A stretch of DNA of 64,000 bases from Plectrocnemia conspersa (taxonomy: Eukaryota > Arthropoda > Insecta > Trichoptera > Polycentropodidae): contig VTFK01000362.1 in the NCBI GenBank assembly GCA_009617715.1, positions 1 through 64,000 of the forward strand, given 5' to 3'. Of the stretch, positions 1-9,017 are shown in pieces. Within the stretch, counting starts at the first letter, position 1, and every line of letters begins with the position of its first letter. Position numbers and translations under genes: made by a program. Under the pieces are notes generated by a model that was given only the letters and a program-made list of their open reading frames with translations, searched no databases and was not told the origin of the DNA.

Positions 1-742
1 ATTTTGGCTTTTCTGCTGAAATAAGTTTGGAATTTAATCATGTTGGTTTGAACCTTTTGATATAATCAAATAAATTGATGATGAAAAAATATAAATCGTT
101 GTCGATTATATCAGCACAAGCCAACGTATTTGAGATTTATATACTATAGATTATATTGAAGTATACTTGATTGATCAACAGCGTGGTTTTATGTGTAAAG
201 GGATAATTCGAAACGATTTGCTCTTTTTAACTTTATTACCATTATGTGTTTTATCAGATGGAATTTATCTACATTAATTTTCTAAAGCCCTTTAACATAA
301 TATAAGAAGCTTTACCTGTTAAAGCTTGCTATAGTTTGTTCCATAAATGGTAATCTAGCTTTACTGTGTTATATGTAAAGGTTCAAAGTTGTTAATTTTA
401 TTAATTCTAATAAAAGGAATTCGTGCTAAAATATTTTTAATGTGCTCGATAAAAAAAACCTTAGTCATCTAACAATATAAAACCACATAATATGTTTTTT
501 TTATGAATTTTTGTAAATAACCAAATCTATTATTGTTGATATTATTTATGTATATTGTGGACTGAATTCAATGTTAATCGCTCAGCAGAAAAAAATATCA
601 GCATCTAAAAAGTAAGTTGTTTTAACTGACGCTTATGTAAGATTATAAAAATAATAGAAAATAAAATAATGCGTATATATTAACAAATAATAAAATTATA
701 GACTTTTGCACTGGCATGATTAATTAGGCTTATTAATATTTA
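1..742. other. AT-rich intergenic stretch, no gene seen
   Basis: Low-complexity AT-rich DNA with stop codons in all frames. I see no exon with convincing splice signals and no recognisable repeat family before the TTAA at 743. Confidence 0.6.
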
Positions 743-1942
743 TTAACCCTTTGCGCTCGTAAGTCGACTATGTGTCGACATCGTATTTCAAGCGTTGTAC
801 TCGAACGTCGACAATATGTCGACAAAACTTTGAATGCATTTATTGGCTTTGTGTTCAAGCAAATTTTGAAAATTTAAATTTATTAATAGTAAAAAGACTT
901 CTGTTAAACACATTTCAGTAATATTGAATTTTTAACTTATGCAAATAACTCAATAATCTTAAATTTACAAGTGTAAGTTTATTGTAAAATTTTTCATCGG
1001 AACATGGTCAAAGCGCGCTGTTAGGACGGCATCGCGCTAGACTTGACAGATTTAGGTTGTCAATTAATGCTTTAAAACTGATTTTTTTTCCTTCTAAGGG
1101 CATCTATATTTTTTATGATATGGGATGAAACGGGATCATATGCTCTAATTGTGCATAATTATTACTTTTATATTGTGTGTCTGTTATGAAATAAAAAATA
1201 AAATTTTTTAAGACGGAAAAAAGAGCGAGATGCCGTTATGCTAGCAGAGCTCGCTTACTCGCTCGCACTAGTAAAATGAGCGATTGACAACTATCGACCT
1301 GGGTACTCAACTCAAACGATAATATTAGTCTCGACACATTTAATATTTCGAGCTAGTAAATAGCTAAATTATGTAAAACAGAATTAGTAATCTGTGTTTT
1401 AATTATTTATAAATACATATATTGATTTTCTTTAAAAAATTATCCATATAATTACGAATGACGATATAATCTTGAATTTTTAAGGACGTGACGATGAATT
1501 CGATATTAACCGTGATATTATTACTGTGACAGTAATAGTATGCGTTTATGCTAAGACTATTTTTTACCAATTTTAAATCTGGTACAAGTATTTAAAGTTT
1601 CAAGTTTTAGGATAATCTTTTAATGTAATAATTTTTTATGATTAATTTATTTATATTTTTAAGAACTGTTTTAATAAATTCAAAACTTAAAAATTCAAAA
1701 ATAAAGCCACGAGGCCAAACTACGCTGGTTCGCTCTAGGTGTAAAAACGCCTGCCAATCCAAAACAGATCCCCACAAAAAAAAAACAATGTAATATTTAT
1801 CATTTCTGCCTCAAATGGGCAAATACATACGAAAAACTTGTAGAAAATTTGTCTAAATATAAAATTTGTCATTTTAAATATAAAATTTACCAGCCCCACC
1901 TATTTTTTTTTATCGAAAAAAAAATTTTCACAAAATTTATAT

Positions 1943-2219
1943 CAGGGCTGTGGAGTCGGAGTCGGAGTCGTGGAGTCGTGGTGTTTTGGCCGGAGTTGGA
2001 GTCGGAGTCGTGAAAATGAGCGACTCCGAGCATTTTAAATGATGAAATTTATCTATTGCGTTTTTTTTATAGCGTATGAATATTAAACTTGTGAAAAACA
2101 CCAAAAATACCTGGAGTCGGAGTCGAAGTCGGAGTCGGAGTGGAGTCGTGTTGTTGGTAAATATCGGAATTGGAGTCGGAGTCGGAGTCGTGTTTTTTTT
2201 TAACGACTCCACAGCCCTG
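1943..2219. mobile_element. hAT MITE rich in GGAGTC hexamers, 8-bp target duplication
   Basis: The element begins CAGGGCTGTGGAGTCG and ends CGACTCCACAGCCCTG, a perfect 16-bp terminal inverted repeat. It is flanked on both sides by ATTTATAT (1935-1942 and 2220-2227), an exact 8-bp target duplication as hAT transposases make. The CAGGG terminus also fits hAT. The interior carries many GGAGTC/GACTCC hexamers in subterminal clusters, a common layout for transposase binding sites. The short open frames across it (Arg-Leu and Asp-Ser repeats) are by-products of the hexamer. The intact duplication suggests a fairly recent insertion into the older shell. Confidence 0.88.
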
Positions 2220-2649
2220 ATTTATATTATCACCACAGCTGATATTTTTGAGCGCCATTTCGAAATTTGTTAATATGTGGGGGCACCTATTCATGCCATA
2301 TTTTTAAAAATATTATGGTTCAAATAATTGATTTACAGCCTTAAATTATACTAAAAAGCCATTTTATTAGGCTCAAATGCTTACGGCACCTTTAAATGTC
2401 TAATGAGTACTGGCGATTTTCTTGATGACACCTATAGAAGTCATCCGCGGTGAAAGGGTTAAAAGTCTTGTAAAACATATTTTTTTCAGTGAGTTTTAGG
2501 ATTGTATTACACTTATATAAATTTATCCATATTTAACACTCTAAAGGTGGATGACTCAAATATGCGTCATTGAAAAACTATTGTTATAATATATAATCAA
2601 CACTTACACGTTTAATTGGATAAGATTTAAAACACAGTTTGTAAATTAG

Positions 2650-2835
2650 TGATATCTATTATATATTGTTAACTATAATTACAGCTTACAATCAATAGAT
2701 GTCGCTTAGCAGTTAGGGCTTAATTTTAATAATAGCGCATTCTTAATATTAAAATGTTTAGTTTGCTGCGGGACCTGAACCGATAGTCTCTAGGATATCA
2801 GTTCAACGCCTTAAGGACTACGACATTCCGGTTAT
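2650..2835 (-). repeat. tRNA-derived SINE copy
   Basis: Read on the minus strand, the segment starts with a tRNA-like head and a B-box-like GGTTCAGGTCC near 2770-2780. A tail follows containing GCGCTATTA-type sequence and an ACTATAATTACAG block. The tail block recurs near 18140, and the head/tail junction resembles the copy at 12015-12290. Pol III-type internal promoter boxes followed by a shared non-tRNA tail define a SINE. Boundaries are approximate. Confidence 0.55.
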
Positions 2836-2953
2836 ACAAGACAATCTAAATATAAAGTTGTAAAATCGCCATGACGCGTTTTGAATGTCTCTCTGTAAAA
2901 CATATGACTGAAGAATATAGACAAGGTTATTTTGCTCGTGTAACACCATAGAC

Positions 2954-3308
2954 CAGGGGTCGGCAAACCTTTTGTGAAGGACCAGATTGTAAATATTTTA
3001 AGCTCAGCGGGCCAGGAAGCAAAATTAAAATGAGCTTTATCATTTCTCTCAAATATTCAAATGTATTGCAAAAGGCGTTACGTGGGCACTGAAGATGCTG
3101 TCAAATTTAAAGTGCATAACGTCACGGTGAAATACAAAGCAATAGGAGCACCTTATAAGGTGATACCTAGCTAGCTCCTTAACTCGACGGTTGGCCGCTC
3201 TATTATAGCACATACTTTGATTTTTTTAAATGTCAAATCTAACAATTACTTGCAGGCCGGATTAAAATAAGCAGAGGGCTTGATTTGGCCGTAATTTTCT
3301 GACCTCTG
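2954..3308. mobile_element. Short non-autonomous hAT element
   Basis: The left end is CAGGGGTCGGCAAACC. The right end, read inward on the minus strand, begins CAGAGGTCAGAAAAT, an imperfect inverted repeat matching at about 10 of 15 bases. The flanks are CCATAGAC (2946-2953) and CCATGGAC (3309-3316), an 8-bp target duplication with one mismatch. CAGGGGTCGGCAA is a widespread hAT (Charlie-like) terminus. No transposase remnant is visible in this 355-bp copy, so it is non-autonomous. Confidence 0.75.
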
Positions 3309-3400
3309 CCATGGACAGTGAATATATAAAAAAAATATCTAATTTAATTGGGCCTTTTTTTCGTATTTTAAATATTCCTATCCTAAGTGCATGTAAACGC

Positions 3401-4068
3401 AGGACAAATACCCCCCTGGATAGATATATCTCCCATCAAAACTCCCTGGACATTAACCCCTGTACAAATAATCCCCTTGCAAATAACCCCTGACAAATAG
3501 CCCCTGAAAATTAACCCCCGTGTAAATAACCCCCTGACGATTAACCCCGCCACGTATAGAGATAAGTATTTTATATAAGTTGTTATTATTTATAATAAAT
3601 GGTCATTATTTTAATAAAATAATGTTTAATACGAATAATCAGTATCAATACTAATTTATTTCATTCAGCAAAATACAGAATTTTTTAAAATATCAATAAA
3701 ACTAACACATTTACGAAGAAAATATACGTATTGTATATTTTGTACCGGTGACCAGTGCGAGCAAAATTGTTATAAAGAGTATTAAAAAAAAAAAAAAAAA
3801 TATTATTAGGCTAGATACATATGTATGTATAATACAGCTAAACTTTGGTAATGGCGTCAGTATATGTTTTATTAAGTATAATAGAGCGTCACGAGACGTG
3901 TTAAGTAATATCTGTATTATCTTTATACGTGGCGGGGGTTAATTGTCAGGGGGATTATTTGCATGGTGGGTTAATTGTCAGGGGGTTATTTGCACGGGGG
4001 TCAATGTCCAGGGGGGTTTTGACGGGGGTTATTGTCCAAGGGGTATATTTCCAGGCGGTTAGTGTCCT
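3401..4068. mobile_element. Fold-back element with C-rich tandem repeat arms
   Basis: The left arm (about 3401-3560) is a run of degenerate units like AAATAACCCCCTGACAATTA. The right arm (about 3930-4068) is the same array inverted (GGGGGTTATTTGCACGG). The arms are closest at their inner edges: GCCACGTATA ends the left arm and TATACGTGGC starts the right. The outer edges are AGGACA and TGTCCT. Long inverted repeats made of short tandem units are the architecture of Drosophila FB-type fold-back elements. The AT-rich centre (3560-3930) contains only a chance short frame. The superfamily is not assigned. Confidence 0.7.
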
Positions 4069-5269
4069 AGAACCATATTTCCTAATCTAGATTCTCCTTT
4101 ATATATGGACCTTCGCTTTACTTTATTTGGAATCTCATTATCGGCAACTTAGCGTCAAAAGTGTTAAATTTTGCTTTTAAAAATCATTGGTTATATCGTC
4201 AAAATGTATCCTTTTGCTTAAAACATATGTGCTGATGTGCATATTGTTTGTGTTTTATTTATTGTAAGGTGCATAACATTTTTTTTCGTATTAAATGTGT
4301 TTTTTAAACGTTATTATATGTTGATATATGTTTTATTTAACTAACAGTATATTTTTTTTTTTTTTTTATAATACGTTTATTGTAATCTGATTTTCTAAAA
4401 GTCTAAAACTTGTTAATGGGAATATATTTACTATTTACCAAAAAAAAACAACAATTAAAAAAAAAAAACTAAAAAACTAAGGTTTTACTAAAAAAAAAAC
4501 TACAAGTAAAAAAAACTTGTGCTCTTTGTAATTTTAATCTTGATTAAATTTTATTGTAACCATTATTTTTTTGTATGAACGCAAATTGTTAATCGATGTT
4601 ATGAGCGCTAAACGCTATAGAACGAGCGCGATGCGCAAGATAATAAGCGCATTGCGCAAGATAATAAACGATGGGTGCAAAAAAAAAAATACAAACAGTC
4701 CAATATTTTAATTATTTAGAATTCATATGACATCTAGCTATTTACAAATTTCTTAATGGTTATAAACCCCTGCCGCTACAACACTCAGCTGTTTTTTAAA
4801 TAATTAATTTATTTGTTTTACCGCGCATTTGATTGCGATGGACGAAAAATCATCTAAAAACATCATTACATTTACCTTCCTATACTATGTATACCTAATA
4901 CTATGTAATTTTTTTTTTTTGTGAATAGTAAGTTCAATTCTTCGTGAACACATTTTAATAAATTATTCTTTTCTAAGTTTCATGGTTAACGTTTTACAAA
5001 TTATTTAAAAAAAAAATACAAAAAAAAAGTTATTTTCCGATTAAAGTATTTAAAATTATAATATATTTTAAATATTTAATTAATTTTTTTAAACTAAAAT
5101 ACTGACAAACTATCAATCTTTCGCTGTATTAATTTTAATTTGTAAAAGATTAATCAAAACATGTTTTATTTCATTTTTTTTCCAAAAATTGAACATAAAA
5201 AAAGTCTCGAAATTAAATACGAGCTGGCGCTACCCCAACCAAAAAAAAAATACGAGTGCAAAGGGTTAA

Positions 5270-7095
5270 AATAGTATTATATGTACCCATAAATTATGTG
5301 ATATATATCTTATGCATGACTTAATTATATCTTCGTTAAAGAACCTTGAGTGACTTTCATTAATTTATCTCATGAAATCACATATTATTATCTAAGCAAA
5401 TATTTTTTATCTCAGATTTCATAGAACGTTAGCTTAGTTCATTATTCTAATTTATTATTTAGAAACATTATAAACTATATGTTGTATTTTTTATCATTTC
5501 TAAATACAGTTAAATGATGTTTTAGCCTTTCTTGGAAATTTGTGCGGTAAATAAAAGTAGATATGTTTCAGCTATGCTTTGACGTAGTATATCAACTTCT
5601 AGTAAAATATTGACGATTAGCTGTAAAGGAAAACATTATTGAAATGAAAAATCTTTGGGCCTTGAATTAACATTTTCCTCTACAAATAACCTTTATTATA
5701 ATATCACCTAATACAAGATTAAATGTAGTTAAAAGCTATTTGATCTTATCTTACGCAAGACTGACGCAATTAGGAATCATATTTGAGTATCAGAAATACT
5801 CAAATACTCACACTTAACACGGAAGTATAAGAAATGTAATAAAAATGATAGATAGAACTACGAAAATTAAAAATATAAATAAACTTACTGTCGGTCGCTC
5901 ACTAACGCGAGGTACCGCAGCTAGTATAAGTTCGTTCTATTTTTACAATCCATTGCATTTAAATAGATCGTATTCTAAAAATTCATTAGGGAATGTATGA
6001 TATTATTTTAAATAAAATCGATTACTTAAGTTCATTATGCTAATGTTGAAATTAAACTCTTAAATAATACTATATATTTTTTTTATGAATTATTTAAAAT
6101 AATATTTCTATGTATGTTATTATACATTATAAGTCTTTTAAAATAATCTCTTATATGTTTCACAGTTTGTGTGAAAATATATAGATTGCAAATACATTTT
6201 TATGCTCATTTTATGTTGATTGAATGTTTCGTTTTTACTTCAAATGTAAAATGTACCGAAAAAATACTTTTTTATCTAATTTTTAACTGTTTGTACGTCA
6301 TTTTTATTATAAAATTTAAAGTGTTCTGTATCAACCATAACATTATTTTCATCAATCTATTAAATCTCCTGTTTGAGCATTTAACAATATTATATTCGAT
6401 GAAACTGCGAGAATATAACATGGACTTTAACATGTTATTGCCGTATTTAAAATGTACTCTTAAACAATCTCTATTTTTTCATTTCTGAATTTATTCTCGC
6501 AAATATTGCTTTATTATAATATATTGTAAAGAATATATATAATATGTACTGAAAAATGTATTGAGAGACAGAATTCGAGAGTCGATCAAGTGCTCATGTT
6601 TAATTGGTTAACATATCGTTATATTTTTTTATAATTGTCGTTCTAGGTAGTTTGCTTAAATAGTAAATAATACCAAAATGAGAAGAAATATTTTAATTTT
6701 TAGCTCGACCTTAACCTTTAGTGAAAGCTTGTTTCATGGTGACCGTATGATAATTACAAAGGATAGTCCAAAAAAATTCTAATTTGATGCGAGGCTAATA
6801 TTGATTTTTTCGGGACGAGAAAGGATTTGAAAAATATTGTTTCGTAATTGATGATAGTTAATTATTTTCGAAAGCCTTTGTGGCTATTGTGCAATTCTTG
6901 GTGTTTTGTCGATTTTTAATGGTCATTAATAGACAAACTATTGTAGTTTAATGATTTCTGTCTATGATGTAATTGTTAAAAATTTGCGCCCACAAATCTG
7001 TAGTGAATGAATAAACATAATTAATTTTAAAAAATAGAGTGAGTAACCATTTTTATTATTTTAAAGTCTGAGTAACTGAGTTTATTTAAAAACAA
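5270..7095. other. AT-rich intergenic DNA, one dispersed repeat
   Basis: No supported gene. The segment 5886-5925 (CTGTCGGTCGCTCACT then GAGGTACCGCAGCTAG) matches the minus strand of 63546-63595, so it is a dispersed repeat of unknown class. The open frame at 6171-6488 has a strongly AT-driven composition (Ile, Leu, Phe, Asn) and no recognisable motif. Confidence 0.5.
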
Positions 7096-7097
7096 TC

Positions 7098-7600
7098 TAA
7101 AATAATCTACCATAAAAACATTTTTTTTAAGTATGTCCTTTCGGTGTAATCATATCAAAATAAATTTTCACTGGTAAATATATATTTTTACCGGTGAAAA
7201 TATAATTTATCTTGCAGGTGAAAATAAAATTATACGATTTCAACTTTCCATACGTAGTAATATTTATATACTTATTATTATTTATTTAGATGCAATGTTA
7301 CAGTGAATCTGTATTTTTAATTGCAGTTATATTTTAACTAGTGAAGTTTAAATTAATTTTCACCAATAGATATTTTTTTACTAGTAAAAATGTAATTTAA
7401 TTCTCGGGCTGTCACTCATAATATATTAAAAAATCTACCGCAAAAACATTTTTTAAATATGTCGTTTTAGTGTAATCATATCGGAATATATTTATTATTC
7501 ACGAAAATATAATTTAACTGATGCGCTAGTGAAATTATATGCTGCTCTAAAATGTCTATAAAACGCAATTTGACAGTTGCGAAACGTTCATTTGGGTATC
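7098..7600 (+). repeat. Complex interspersed repeat with internal duplication
   Basis: The block starting near 7098 (ATCTACCATAAAAACATT then GTGTAATCATATC) recurs near 7431, so the element has an internal direct repeat of roughly 335 bp. The block containing CCGGTGAAAATATAATTTAT, a Cys-free non-coding sequence ending CTTTCCATACG, occurs inverted at 30040-30500. That second copy also carries the TTTGACAGTTGCGAAACGT block. This looks like a non-autonomous element family, but I could not identify its ends. Confidence 0.6.
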
Positions 7601-7825
7601 AAACCCAAACCATACCCACACGAATTAACCAAACGTTGCTTTTATATATTATAGTTTTAGTATTTTCATTAGTTCAAGTATAAAATATAATGTAAGCTAA
7701 AAATACAGTAGCATCTCGCATATTACTCCATAATTTGTCTGCACTTTATTATTACACTATTTTAAAAATATTCTAATTATTAATACTGATATTACTACGA
7801 ATTTCTGATTGGTTAAAGTATATTC

Positions 7826-8058
7826 AAACCGAATTTTGGTCAATAGGAGTGCGCAAAAACAATTATCACTTCTCAGAAGACAAAAATTCACGTCAAAAGC
7901 AATAAAATCGTGTTGGTGCCGTCGCAGTGGGAACGCTCGGTAACGAGCGTTCCCACTGCGACGGCGTCGACATGATTTTATTGTTTTGATCGGGGATTTT
8001 TGACTTCTGAGAAGTGATAATTGTTTTTTGCGCACTCCTATTGGTCAAAATTCGGTTT
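7826..8058. mobile_element. Nearly perfect 233-bp palindrome, probable MITE
   Basis: The arms (7826-7939 and 7944-8058) are inverted copies around the 4-base centre GTAA at 7940-7943. Matching landmarks are AAACCGAATTTTGGTCAATA against TATTGGTCAAAATTCGGTTT and CAGTGGGAACGCTCG against CGAGCGTTCCCACTG. Weaker symmetry continues outward to about 7815 and 8069. There is almost no spacer, so a single strand would fold into one hairpin. This is typical of full-palindrome MITEs or a recent inverted duplication. No target duplication is obvious. Confidence 0.75.
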
Positions 8059-8069
8059 AGATGTGCTTT

Positions 8070-8556
8070 ATTTGATTTTCACTAACTGTAAGTTGTAATA
8101 TTGTTATAATTTTTTTAAATGAACGCTATTGCGTTTTTTTACGTTGATTCTAAACAGGGATGAAGGCATGTAGGAGCATTTTTTCACTTTGAATTTGACC
8201 AGAAAAATACATGTCATTTATTGAAATGAAAATTTTAAAAATCGACACTTATTGGCCAATTGTTTGGGAGGAGTTCTTGTGACAGACAAACATGTATTTT
8301 CAGTTTTATTGTATAGTTAGCAAATGTGAATTTATGCTAGTTAGGGGAATAAGCAATACATTTCAATACTCACAAGATTAAAAAGTTGGTTATTTACATG
8401 ATAGTTTCACCGTCACATTAAAAAATTCGCAATTAATTAACCACAGCTATAATACATAACATTTATAAATAACCCTCGACAGGAATAACCGGTAACTATT
8501 TGCTCCACATAAGTTGCAAAAAAAAACATACTTCATTATACCGACCCTGTCTTCAA
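8070..8556. other. AGMO upstream region, no gene
   Basis: Non-coding sequence between the palindrome and the AGMO core promoter. It contains a CCAAT-like TTGGCCAATTG at about 8251 but nothing else I can name. Confidence 0.4.
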
Positions 8557-8694
8557 GTAAACAAACAAACGACCTCCCATTTGGAACGTATTGTTTATAA
8601 ACAACTCGCGCCGGCTTACGCACATATGTATAATACATGTACACACACACTCATGATATTATATAAATAAAACCCGCTTGAAGCCAAGACACCA
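8557..8694 (+). promoter_or_regulatory. AGMO: AGMO promoter: TATA box plus forkhead-type sites
   Basis: TATATAAATAA at about 8659-8670 gives a TATA box with TATAAA at 8662-8667. A start site about 30 bases downstream falls near 8691-8694 (GACACCAGAG), leaving a 5' leader of roughly 125 bases. Upstream are GTAAACAAAC at 8557-8566 and the perfect 14-bp palindrome TTGTTTATAAACAA at 8591-8604. Both match the RYAAACA core of forkhead/FoxO factors. The motifs are seen; their use, and the inferred start site, are not demonstrated. Confidence 0.5.
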
Positions 8695-8793
8695 GAGTTT
8701 GACTGTGATAGTCGAGCGAGTGACAGTGTCGCGAGTTGCAAACACATAATCAAAAACCGGATTTTGTCCAATTTTGACCGTTGCAGTCGTCTA

Positions 8794-8922
8794 ATGTCCC
8801 AGTGGCAACCGGCAACATGTGGGACCCAGAGGCAAATTGGACGTCAGAAGTGCTCGAGGTGGTTAAAGGGGAGATCGAGAATTCATCCACCCGCTACGGA
8901 TTGGAGAGGGACACGGTTCTGA
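8794..8922 (+). other. Upstream ORF overlapping the AGMO start codon
   Basis: An ATG at 8794 opens a 42-codon frame ending in TGA at 8920-8922. It is out of frame with the AGMO ATG at 8817 and overlaps the first exon. Scanning ribosomes would meet it first, so it could lower AGMO translation. Its context (CTA before ATG, T after) has no purine at -3, whereas the 8817 ATG has A at -3. Leaky scanning is therefore expected. Confidence 0.45.
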
Positions 8923-9017
8923 ACTTCGCCAAGGGTCTGGGGAGGCTGTTCTACCTGACGGACTACAGCGAAACCTCATACGAAAGTCCCGAGCAAGTGC
9001 CCAACATTTACCGACAG
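8817..9017 (+). CDS. AGMO: AGMO exon 1 (codons 1-67)
   Basis: This exon encodes the hydrophilic N-terminus starting MWDPEANW and ending PNIYRQ, with donor CAG|GTGAGA in phase 0. The frame stays open upstream from 8781 but has no ATG before 8817. The N-terminal region is the least conserved part of the family, so the start is less certain than the core. Confidence 0.82.

Larger units (their letters stand above)
743..5269. mobile_element. Candidate piggyBac-type element shell with TTAA ends
   Basis: The left end reads TTAACCCTTTGCGCTCGTA from 743. The right end, read on the minus strand from 5269, is TTAACCCTTTGCACTCGTA, so 14 of the 15 bases after TTAA match. TTAA target duplication with a CCCTTTG-like terminus is the signature of piggyBac elements and their MITEs. 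No transposase reading frame is visible inside. The interior is packed with later insertions (1943-2219, 2650-2835, 2954-3308, 3401-4068) and AT-rich filler. Another TTAA-flanked end, with TTAACCCTTTCACC on the minus strand, occurs at 2462, so the region could instead be two adjacent elements. The terminal pairing is seen; treating it as one element is inference. Confidence 0.5.

Noticed and set aside
1937..2294. Overlapping frames of Arg-Leu, Asp-Ser and Thr-Pro repeats on both strands
   Set aside because: They are translations of the GGAGTC hexamer inside the hAT MITE at 1943-2219, open in several frames at once.
6171..6488. 105-codon plus-strand frame
   Set aside because: Composition is what AT-rich DNA gives (Ile, Phe, Leu, Asn, Tyr). 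There is no ATG at the stated opening, no splice or promoter context and no motif.
7757..8035. 92-codon minus-strand frame
   Set aside because: It runs through the palindrome at 7826-8058, so the two halves mirror each other; no independent coding signal.
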